Shown here piece by piece: positions 55,986 through 64,000 of a DNA stretch of 64,000 bases. Origin of the DNA: Adineta vaga (Eukaryota; Rotifera); contig CP075497.1 in NCBI GenBank assembly GCA_021613535.1, forward strand, positions 1 to 64,000, written 5' to 3'. Position numbers and translations under genes: made by a program. A model generated the notes under the pieces. The model did not search any database, was not told the DNA's origin, and was given only the letters and a program-made list of their open reading frames with translations. Each line of letters begins with the position of its first letter. Within the stretch, counting starts at the first letter, position 1.

Positions 55986-57800
55986 ATGCAAATGTTAAAA
56001 ATCTGCTTCTATTTTATTCACTTTATATTATTCTTCGATTTAATTAAATCAAAATATGTATGTATGAATAATTCTGTTCTGACTTGTCAGTGTTCGGACG
56101 ATGCAGGACCTCTTTCGTGTATTGGAAAAAGTGATACAAATGATACTTTTGTAGATTGGTCAACAATTCCTTCAAGTCAATATGGTCGATCCTATTTTAC
56201 TTTTACGAATATAAGTCGTCTCAGTTACTTAACTTTTATTAATTTCACCAATATATTTATTAACTCTTACACATTAGATCTGACATTTATTGATGGTTTA
56301 GACGAAATAGGAGAAAATACTTTCTATGAATTTATTCATACTGATAACTGGATGATCGAACTTAATTTGACTTCTCCACGAGATTTTCAACTAGCTGATT
56401 ATGCATTTGGTCGTTCAGATTATTTTACACTCGTTATTCAAGATATTCAATATAGTTATATCTATAAACTTCCATATAAATTTAATTTAAAAGCTTTGTA
56501 CAATACAACAATCTACGAATTAACTATTAGAAATTCAGGTGAAATCGATTTTATTCCTACGGAATCATCAACTATTAATATATATCGATTACTATTAGCT
56601 GATTGTTCAATAAAAAATGTTACGCCTCTAATGGAAGCTCTCTCAATATCTCTCCAATATATAAATTTTTACTCAATTAATTTAACTGAATTACCATCAA
56701 TGACTAAATTCAAACAATTGAGTAAAATTTATTTACGAAATAATTCAATTGAAGAAATCAAATTAAATACATTGTCTCATATGCCTCGATTCACCACTCT
56801 TGATTTATCAAACAATCGAATTAAACAAATAGCACCTGACACATTTATTGGTTCGAATTTAATTACTTTGTATTTAGATTCTAATTTTCTTACATCAATA
56901 TCGTTTTTATATCCATTAAGTCAATCATTATCTTTTCTTACATTATCCAATAATTTTATAGAAGATTTAAATCCACTGAAGGAAATGTTCGAATTAATTA
57001 TTTTGGATATTTGTTGTAATAAAATTAACAAAATCGATGAATTTAATTTTAATAAATTATTCCGACTGACCTCAGTTGATTTAAGTTATAATGAAATTGA
57101 ATTTATTCATCCAATGGCTTTTAATGGTACAACGATTAGTTCTTTAAAGTTGGATGGAAATTTATTGTCTTCTCTTGAAGTTAATCTTACTGAAACAACA
57201 TCATTTCTTTATAGTATAGCATCAACAATTCTATCTTTATCATTTGTTAATTGTACAAAATTCTTCTATATTAATTGGTATGTTTTAACAAAACTTCAGA
57301 CATTACGTCAATTAGATCTCTCTGGAATAAATAAGACTGATCAATTTTGGTCTTATCGAGTAATAGATAATGATACAATGATTAACTGGTTCCATCGACC
57401 TTATATAATTCTGAATGATATTCAATTTACTGATCATGATTATTGTTTATCGACATCCATCACTCACATATTGAATCAAACAGTTTTGTTTGTTGATGAT
57501 AATCATCAATGTAATTGTTTTATATATAAATATAAACATTTATTTGTGAAAGAACAACGTCCATTGTGTATGTCTAATGAGATGATTATGGCAAAATTAA
57601 GTACACGATGTGCTGATATAGATTTACTTTGTGATGGATCATTAATATCGAAAAGCAATCAGCAATGGCGAATAATTTTAGCTGCAGTAATTCCTTCGGT
57701 ATTTATTCTTATCATTGTTCTGTTTTTACTTGGTGTTTATATTAACAAAAGAAAAAAACGAAGAGTCGTCATTGAAACTTCAGAAAATGTAGACAATTGA
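55986..57800 (+). CDS. leucine-rich repeat single-pass membrane protein
   Basis: The product has 604 residues in one intact exon. A signal peptide (about residues 1-22) is followed by a short Cys-rich cap (VCMNNSVLTCQCSDDAGPLSC). Irregular beta-strand repeats to about residue 235 lead into seven or so clear LRRs: LSKIYLRNNSIEEIKLNTL, FTTLDLSNNRIKQIAPDTF, LITLYLDSNFLTSI, LSFLTLSNNFIEDL, LIILDICCNKINKI, LTSVDLSYNEIEFI and ISSLKLDGNLL. A C-terminal cysteine cap (NHQCNCFIYKYK..RPLCMSN) precedes TM residues at about 563-585 and a short basic tail. Many NxS/T sites mark the exterior. The form matches invertebrate LRR receptors and adhesion proteins. There is no kinase or TIR domain, so signalling would need a partner. 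Ligand unknown. Confidence 0.85.
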   Translation: MQMLKICFYFIHFILFFDLIKSKYVCMNNSVLTCQCSDDAGPLSCIGKSDTNDTFVDWSTIPSSQYGRSYFTFTNISRLSYLTFINFTNIFINSYTLDLTFIDGLDEIGENTFYEFIHTDNWMIELNLTSPRDFQLADYAFGRSDYFTLVIQDIQYSYIYKLPYKFNLKALYNTTIYELTIRNSGEIDFIPTESSTINIYRLLLADCSIKNVTPLMEALSISLQYINFYSINLTELPSMTKFKQLSKIYLRNNSIEEIKLNTLSHMPRFTTLDLSNNRIKQIAPDTFIGSNLITLYLDSNFLTSISFLYPLSQSLSFLTLSNNFIEDLNPLKEMFELIILDICCNKINKIDEFNFNKLFRLTSVDLSYNEIEFIHPMAFNGTTISSLKLDGNLLSSLEVNLTETTSFLYSIASTILSLSFVNCTKFFYINWYVLTKLQTLRQLDLSGINKTDQFWSYRVIDNDTMINWFHRPYIILNDIQFTDHDYCLSTSITHILNQTVLFVDDNHQCNCFIYKYKHLFVKEQRPLCMSNEMIMAKLSTRCADIDLLCDGSLISKSNQQWRIILAAVIPSVFILIIVLFLLGVYINKRKKRRVVIETSENVDN

Positions 57801-58030
57801 TCAGAGATGTCTATTTTTATCGCATTGGAATTTTTGCTTAGGTTTTATTCGCTTTTTAAATTTATCCCACGAAACTAGAAGATAGCACCGTTTACTTTTT
57901 TTGTTTTAATTACTTTCTCATCCGTACAAGTAATTTGTCTATAAGAGTTGATGACTAAGCATCTTGAGGGTGTAGGTGTTAAGTTTGAACAAATAGAACA
58001 CCACGAGCAGTTTTCATTACGATTATATGA
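57801..58030. other. 3' flank with CTTGAGGGTG motif
   Basis: CTTGAGGGTG at 57963-57972 is an exact copy of the end motif of the GGGTG hairpins at 11.0 kb, here without a matching partner arm. Confidence 0.5.
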
Positions 58031-58290
58031 TTTCCCCGACTGAAAGGAGAGTCATGTTCGGAAAAATGTTACAAAATTTTTGGAAATGCGTTCGTATGTA
58101 TGTGTGTTTGTCCAGGGTCAAAGGTAAAAAACATCGATTTGGTGCATAACAAAGAATCAGAGGAAATACATATGTTCCTTTAAAAGTGAATGAAAAAAAC
58201 ACCATATACTGGAAGAGTGTGTAGAGACGACAAGACGTTGGATAGCTGAGTTGTACCCTCGACTGAAAGGAAGGTCATGGGGCAGAAAAG
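58031..58290 (+). repeat. tandem diverged repeat CGACTGAAAGGA
   Basis: Two copies about 223 bases apart begin CCCCGACTGAAAGGAGAGTC (58034) and ACCCTCGACTGAAAGGAAGG (58255), each followed by GTCATG and a similar downstream 60 bases. A third copy, CCCTCGACTGAAAGGAGA, lies at 36528 inside the helicase-NTase interval. Confidence 0.55.
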
Positions 58291-59403
58291 TGTGATCGAC
58301 AAGAAGAATTTGCTTGCATGTATGCTTGTCACGGATCAACGAAATGGTAACGAGACCTCTCGAAGTTTGTTATGGTGTCCTTAGTATAGTTCACTTGAAT
58401 GATGGGGATAGATAAAGAGAATGGAGAAAGACGTGAATCACTTTGCATGTATATCTCTACTCGCTCGTAGCTCATTCCTTTATCGTACGCACATAGTCAA
58501 TTCCTATTATATGAAGGATGAAGCGCATCTTTAAGCCCAAACTTGTATTCAACTATATCAACGCATTGAATGGTGAAATATGCAAGAATGCAAAAACCAC
58601 TAATCAGATTTGGAAGTTCAGAAGTTATGAAATAGTCTTTCTAGTCGAAGAATGTACGTGAAGCGATTGTGGAAAACCGAGTGATTGCATTTCTGCGGGA
58701 TAAATCTGTTTACAATTATCTCGATTCGATGAGTATTCACCACTTAGATATGGGATAATTATTAGTCAAACTATCCAGTAAGTCGATAGACTGCGGAGAC
58801 TTTGCAGTGGATAGCTGCTCCCTGTACTGTCTTTTTATGTCTATGAAAAGACCGAGATAGCCTAGGTTTACAGCTGTAAAATATGCTATGTTATCACAAA
58901 AAATTCATGATTTGAATGATGAAAGAGAAATGTGTTTTGTAGAATAACTGTCAAAAGAAGTTGTTTCGGCCTGTAACGGTTACATTTCGATAGGTATTAT
59001 TAACTAAGAATATTCGAGATATAAGAGGAATAGTAATTAAGTCGTGGTTATCAAGCATTGTTTAGGTCAGAATAAATATTCTATTAACATGTAAATAAAA
59101 ATGTTTCATAGTAGAGAGGATATCTGTGATTAATATTATTTGATAGCTGAGTCAGGATTGAGCTTTTTCAGTCGAAGATTAAGCGAGTCTCACTCGAAGA
59201 GCGTTATTTATTTTTAAAGAATTTTGGATATAGGTGCTATTAAGAGACATCTAATTCACACCCACACCCTCACCCGAACAAGCAGCCATATGGAAAAACT
59301 CTGCTGTGTATCATACTTGCTATAAATATCAGTGTCAAAAATCAAATAAGAATGGTATTTTTTGGGATATCTTGATTATGATCAGAGTTAGAGGATCCGT
59401 GAC
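58291..59403. other. no gene; dispersed repeat copy 2 and C-rich tract
   Basis: TTCAGTCGAAGATTAAGC and CTCGAAGAGCGTTATTTATTT at 59167-59216 match the 38.1-kb repeat. CACACCCACACCCTCACCC at 59258-59276 is a C-rich telomere-like tract. Nothing coding is seen. Confidence 0.45.
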
Positions 59404-61110
59404 TCAAGCCTGTTTTATTTTTTTCTTTAGTCTTTCAATCAGTTCTTTAACCATAACTACATAGTGGTAGTTTTGATCAAAGATCATTTGATAAATCACC
59501 AGTGCTTTCTCAGCATATTCTAATGCCAAGTCATATTCAGCTAATAATTCATAGATTTCTCCCATGTTAGTGTAGGAATCAGCTTGATCTTGATGATTTT
59601 CAGGGAGAGTTTTAAGACGCATTGTCAATGCTTCACTAAAGTATTCCAAAGCCTTTTGATAATCTTTGATATACTGGTAGACAACTCCGATATTGTTCAG
59701 AGACGTGGCTATACTAGGACTTAATGAATCAGGGTGCAGCTCTTTTTTAATGTCCAAGCAGATGTGATGGTAGTGTAGAGACTTCTGATAGTCATGAAGT
59801 GTTCGATGAAGTGTTGCGAGATTGTTATAAACATATGCTGTATCTTGACACACACGACCTTTGATATCAAGATGAATCTGCAATGCTTTTTCGTAATGTG
59901 CGAGTGCCGCAGTGTAATCGTGACGTGCAGCACCATATTGATAAGCTATACCCATGTAATTGTGTGCGAATCCAAGAACGATTGAGTCTTCAGATGGATT
60001 ACTTTCTTCAAGCTCAAGCACTTTGTCAAGGACTAACAAAGAATCTTCATAGCGCCCTTGAAGTTGCATTGTCCGACTAATACTACAGTAACATCGTTGA
60101 GTATAAGTATCGTTAGGTTGAAGAAGTTTGAGCATTTTTTCGTAGCATTGTAAAGCCCTCTCATATTGTCCCATATCTCTCAGTACGCTACCTAACACTT
60201 TAATACTTGTTTCTTGGCCAAGTTCTATTTTCTTATAATTATATAGTTCTCGCAATTCATTTTCATTTTCACCACATAATTCTAAATCGATAACATACAC
60301 CTGTTCATCATCTTGAAAATAGATGTTACGAAATCGGAATACAGACCCAAGCATAAATAAAATTTCAGCTTCGTCATCGCCAAAATTAGAAAAGTTCGTT
60401 ATATCAGCATATACTTTCGCATGTAGTAGTTTAGTATTTACTTCAATATGAAAGATGACGGGTTTGTAATCAGAGTAGCAACCAATATTCGACTGAGCCA
60501 TCATTAAAGCTACGGGACGTTTTACAGTTGTTGAAAAGAAACTATTCATTGATACATACTGACCAATACTTGATTGTATATTTTCCAGTTCTCTCAAGCT
60601 CAGTTTTTGACCTCGATACAACTTTAGAATGCATACATCTCCAGTCGGTAGGAATTGATTTTCATTCAATTGGTAATACAAATCACGAATGAAAAATCGT
60701 AGCGTATAAAGAGTGTCCATGTCACCAACCCGCAAGGCTTTGTTGAGAATGCCATAGAGAAAGACTTCTTTGGAATACCACCATAAACAATGATCAGGAT
60801 CATAGTCATCGCGAAACTTTGCAATATTGACTAGTTGTCGCTCGTTATCAGCATATTGTTTATTACATAAATCGATAAATTCATTTCGAGATGTACTCAC
60901 ATCACGTGTACGCATTCGAAGTAAAGTTTCAATAAAGAGTTGAAACCAAATAAAATTTCCATTTTCTTTTTGCAAATTTGTGTGCGTGGACTCACCGGAC
61001 GTCTTATAAAATGTCATTGGAACGGTGTTCTTATCAAGAGCACTTTCGACTTGATGATTCTTTATGATTTGTGCAACTAAGATCGACGCGTTATGTTCAA
61101 TGCATTTTAT
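59404..61110 (-). CDS. arginine ADP-ribosyltransferase fused to TPR repeats
   Basis: An open frame to ATG 61017 gives 537 residues. The frame stays open upstream to an acceptor-like TAG|ATAAAATGCATTG at 61111, so this is probably the last exon of a gene whose first exon I cannot place. Residues 70-245 carry the R-S-E mono-ADP-ribosyltransferase motifs. They are LYRGQ (Arg135), SMNSFFSTT (Ser162) and DDEAEILF with Glu216-x-Glu218, the ExE pair seen in arginine-specific enzymes. Residues 265-530 are about six TPR/kinesin-light-chain-type repeats (for example DYTAALAHYEKALQIHLDIK and DYQKALEYFSEALTMR), a protein-binding array. No signal peptide is visible in this exon. The ART-TPR fusion is a known bdelloid architecture. 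It would transfer ADP-ribose from NAD+ to a partner bound by the TPRs. Confidence 0.8.
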   Translation of the reverse strand: MKCIEHNASILVAQIIKNHQVESALDKNTVPMTFYKTSGESTHTNLQKENGNFIWFQLFIETLLRMRTRDVSTSRNEFIDLCNKQYADNERQLVNIAKFRDDYDPDHCLWWYSKEVFLYGILNKALRVGDMDTLYTLRFFIRDLYYQLNENQFLPTGDVCILKLYRGQKLSLRELENIQSSIGQYVSMNSFFSTTVKRPVALMMAQSNIGCYSDYKPVIFHIEVNTKLLHAKVYADITNFSNFGDDEAEILFMLGSVFRFRNIYFQDDEQVYVIDLELCGENENELRELYNYKKIELGQETSIKVLGSVLRDMGQYERALQCYEKMLKLLQPNDTYTQRCYCSISRTMQLQGRYEDSLLVLDKVLELEESNPSEDSIVLGFAHNYMGIAYQYGAARHDYTAALAHYEKALQIHLDIKGRVCQDTAYVYNNLATLHRTLHDYQKSLHYHHICLDIKKELHPDSLSPSIATSLNNIGVVYQYIKDYQKALEYFSEALTMRLKTLPENHQDQADSYTNMGEIYELLAEYDLALEYAEKALVIYQMIFDQNYHYVVMVKELIERLKKKIKQA

Positions 61111-61738
61111 CTAGAGCAGAAAATCTTCATAGATTCTGAATTTACTAGACGTTCAAGAATCAGAGATGAATGATTTGGATTCTAATTATTATACCACTGC
61201 ACGAGACGCAAAGGTTAGTAATGATATATTAAACGATGATATACAAATTTCATCGATGCATATATTACTATTTCTAGCGAACAAACAGAAATAATCAACC
61301 GTACAACGTGAAAAAAGATACTGATGACCACAATATACCATAAAACATCTGATTTTATTTCGAACTCAAAACGAAAACATTAGCATGTCTGTAGTTAAAT
61401 TCTGAATATATAACGTTAACTGTTTTATTATTTAATATGACGTAATTCTCCTTATTATTGTTCAAAGTAAAATTGTTATCTTAATCTAGCAAATATATAT
61501 ATCAAATAAAAGTCTACATTATGCGACGATATGAATATATATATATATCATTCTATTGTAGATTTATAATATTTCATATTTAATCAATAATTACACTGTA
61601 ATTATTTCTAATTATCGTACAAATCAATATGGAGACTTCACCAAACAAAACATTAAGTAAGATTTAAATCTATATTAAGAGTAAATTTTAAACGACAGAT
61701 CAATACTAGTTCAAGTTCTCTTTCCAATTAATAATAAC
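61111..61738. other. divergent intergenic region
   Basis: AT-rich sequence between the divergently transcribed ART-TPR and Rep-like genes. It contains TATATATA runs near 61494 and 61536. Missing 5' exons of the ART gene may lie here (a coding-like NHSSLILERLVNSESMKIF at about 61120-61180). Confidence 0.4.
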
Positions 61739-63002
61739 ATGGATTTCTTTTTATATCCAACTTTTAATCCATTTTTAGACGCTCCAATCAGTAACTTTGA
61801 TTATTTGTCGAGTCAAATAAAACATGAATTGTCTGCTGACCTCTCATCCTCATCATCTTTATCTAATTCTGAAACGCTACATATCCATGATTGTGCAACT
61901 GTAACAATCAAAGAGAAATCATGTGAACCTCTTAGTCCTGTTGAAAGCACAAATCATCTTGATCCATTATTTCATAAATCTGGATTTGAGGGTAAATTCC
62001 TTGTTCATCGATGATATCATCTCACCGTTCATTCATTTATTTAGATGCAATGAACATGGCATCAAAACATAAATTTAATTTAGCTATTCCATCACAAGAT
62101 GAAGATCCATGCAAGAAGTTTCGACTTGAAAGAAAATGTTTTGCTATCGCTTGCCGATCAAATTTCACCAGTGAGATATAGTTGACACATAATTATCAAA
62201 TTAAAATCACTGAACTATTATCTTTTTAATAGAAGAAGATATCTCCCATCATATTCAAAATGAATTTAATGAAAACTTACAATATATTTGTATTGCACGT
62301 TCGGATAAACCACAGTTTTATGGGTTGCCTTCTATATATTACATTCAAATAAATCTTCATAAAAAGATCAACAAGAAGAGATTGTTTTTAAAAGAAGTAT
62401 CAGGTTAGAATAATTTCACTTGATTTATACGAATGCTGACGACATTTTTGAATAGAATTCTATTATTAAACTGTTTTTAGGAATGAATTGTAATTATCAA
62501 GTAACACATGATAGTCGAGCTTGGAATGCATTCCTGAAAAAAGGTTTCCCTTTTGACTAATTTTTTTCTTTATTAAATAAATGCTTATATATATATATAT
62601 GTTTATTCTAGTTGGCGCATATATTGAATATGGACAATTTCGATCAGTAAGATCACGTCTCGGTATAGAATCGGCTCGGACAGATAGAAATAAACATAAA
62701 AAATTGAGAAAAGGAACTTTAGTACAAAGTCAACAACTTGAAATGAAAACAACGCAATTAATTGTAAAACAATTCGTCGAAATCATCACCACGAATGTAA
62801 GAACATCTATTGATAATGCCATTCAACTTGCGACTGGATTCATACCATATGAATGTGAACATGAAAAACAAATGTGAGTATCAGTACCTTCATTCCTTTA
62901 CAAGTTTCAAGAAATTAACTCATGTTTTTGTCTATCATTAATAGACTTCTAGAAAAACTGAACTCTGCTTACCAATTCTTACAAATTGATTCCATACAAT
63001 AA
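61739..63002 (+). CDS. six-exon nuclear-type protein with a Rep (rolling-circle) -like core lacking catalytic residues
   Basis: Exons are 61739-61991, 62045-62170, 62233-62403, 62481-62543, 62612-62873 and 62945-63002. They sum to 933 nt, giving 310 residues with no break. The first 105 residues are low-complexity and Ser-rich. Residues about 105-215 follow the order of a CRESS-DNA Rep endonuclease domain. RLERKCFAIA sits at the motif I strand. NFTKEDISHHI and ICIARSDKP precede LPSIYYIQINLHKK at the metal-binding strand (HUH/HUQ position, with Tyr for the first His and Gln kept). WNAFLKKVGAYIEYGQF sits at the catalytic helix (YxxK position, with Phe for Tyr), ending in the typical xIExGxF. 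A basic, helical C-terminus replaces the helicase. If the match is right, this is a host-captured, catalytically dead DNA-binding domain. No symbol can be given. Confidence 0.55.
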
Positions 63003-63250
63003 CTATTTGATTTTCAATGAAACGGCCAGCAACGTGCATTTTGAGAACCACTTATCTGATACGTTTAAATGTACTCTGTTTGTCTCTTTCAGAATAATTA
63101 TGATTTTCTAGACATAAGCTTGTATAGTCAATTGTTCTATGATAGAATTTGAAAAAAATGTAGATCTTGTACATATATTGTCTGCGTAGTTTGTAACATA
63201 AATAATATGATTCTATTAAAATATTCTAGATTAAACTACAACACACACTG

Positions 63251-63704
63251 ATGGCATCTGATTTGTGGCGTTTAGTTCAAATTATGATAGATTCAGCTAT
63301 CGAAGAATTTGTATTATCACCTGATGATAAAAGATCATCAACAACTGAAAATTCCAACGAACAAACAAGTAAATATGATCAACCATCAAATACTGATCGA
63401 CAATTTTGTTTCATCATCTTCAACAATCCAAAATGGTCTCATATACTTCGACGACACAGAGAAAAGGTATATGAAAACGAAATAAAGGCATTTAACTCCA
63501 TGATGTATATATTTTTTCTAGATTGCACAACAACGAGCACAAACTGTTACATCTGATCCATCAACTGCAAAGAGAAATGAAGAAAAAAAGGAATTGTCTT
63601 TGGATGACCGTTTTACTGCGCAATTACGACGACTATTCGATGATTATATGAAGCATACAAAACGACGATCTCCTATTAAATATTTCATTGATTTTACTGA
63701 ATGA
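63251..63704 (+). CDS. small two-exon helical protein
   Basis: Exon 1 (63251-63466) begins MASDLWRLVQIMIDSAIEEF and ends HREK. A 55-nt intron with GTATAT..CTAG follows, and exon 2 (63522-63704) runs IAQQRAQTVTSDPSTAKRNE to DYMKHTKRRSPIKYFIDFTE and TGA. The total is 132 residues, in frame. It is charged, probably nuclear, and resembles no family that I know. It lies 250 bases after the Rep-like gene on the same strand, so it could be its alternative 3' part, although the splice phase from exon 5 does not allow a direct join. Confidence 0.5.
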
Positions 63705-64000
63705 AAGAATTGAATTTTGTTCTAAATTGTGTTGAAAAGAAATATTGATATACATATATATCAGAATAAAAACGAATTGAAAACTCAATCTCGAAACCCA
63801 TATTCGGACATGATACATGTATAACTAAAGAAGTATCTTTAAAATATTTCTGTTTCGTTTTAGATAAAAATAAAAATAAAATAAACAATACCGATTGAAG
63901 CACCATTCATTCATCATAATTTAATTTTAACAATGAGCGAACATTCATTCTATAAGATATATGTAAATAGCACTATTGTACTGATGTAATAAGCTACTCA
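63705..64000. other. no gene seen
   Basis: AT-rich right edge of the window, with AATAAA signals near 63767 and 63877. Confidence 0.35.

Noticed and set aside
1-64000. CRISPR arrays, operons, rRNA genes or prokaryotic signals
   Set aside because: No regular spacer-repeat structure, no polycistronic layout and no rRNA-like segment; the window is clearly eukaryotic.

Overview
The window looks like a bdelloid rotifer nuclear chromosome segment. It is AT-rich and eukaryotic. Most introns are tiny (38 to 66 nt, GT..AG). A Penelope-like reverse transcriptase of the endonuclease-lacking Athena type sits at the left end, and several genes look like bacterial or fungal imports, as is typical of bdelloids. 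Species assignment is inference; no rRNA or mitochondrial marker is present.

Layout. 0.7-4.2 kb: a broken Athena-like retroelement, three ~117-bp tandem repeats and AT-rich filler. 4.5-8.6 kb: a secreted cysteine-rich peptide, a broken Ly6-like GPI protein, a tRNA-derived SINE with a 15-bp target duplication, a 159-bp hAT MITE with an exact 8-bp duplication, and an NHL-repeat relic. 9.3-19.6 kb: a membrane-anchored RNase III-fold protein lacking two catalytic acids, a tiny three-exon EF-hand-like gene, an F-box/LRR-like gene, two membrane-protein loci and a bacterial-type EEP hydrolase. 20.6-24.1 kb: gene debris (a GPCR fragment, a questin-oxidase-like pseudogene). 24.7-29.4 kb: an intact nine-exon gene for a ~1367-residue protein made of three copies of a two-TM unit with a cysteine-rich ectodomain. 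29.8-30.4 kb: a four-exon fatty-acid-binding protein. 31.3-37.9 kb: one large broken reading frame joining ankyrin repeats, a DEVH helicase, a nucleotidyltransferase-like domain and a PARP domain. 38.6-41.9 kb: an intact seven-exon GH78 alpha-L-rhamnosidase. 42.9-45.3 kb: a decayed FG-GAP/VCBS membrane protein. 48.1-49.4 kb: a single-unit paralogue of the three-unit protein. 50.9-54.8 kb: a transposon nest (Tc1/mariner, Ty3/gypsy integrase fragment, second Tc1/mariner). 56-57.8 kb: an LRR receptor-like protein. 59.4-61.1 kb: an ADP-ribosyltransferase-TPR protein. 61.7-63.0 kb: an intact six-exon gene whose core resembles a rolling-circle Rep domain without its catalytic tyrosine. 63.3-63.7 kb: a small two-exon gene.

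No operons or linked pathway are evident; genes lie on both strands as independent units. Splice structures were read by eye. For five multi-exon genes (three-unit protein, FABP, GH78, Rep-like, 63.3-kb gene) the summed exon length is an exact multiple of three, which supports the models. The most interesting objects are the three-unit two-TM protein with its single-unit paralogue, the ankyrin-helicase-NTase-PARP fusion, the Rep-like gene, and the RNase III-fold protein with missing catalytic residues. Many other genes carry single frameshifts at homopolymer runs, so some of the apparent decay may be assembly error.
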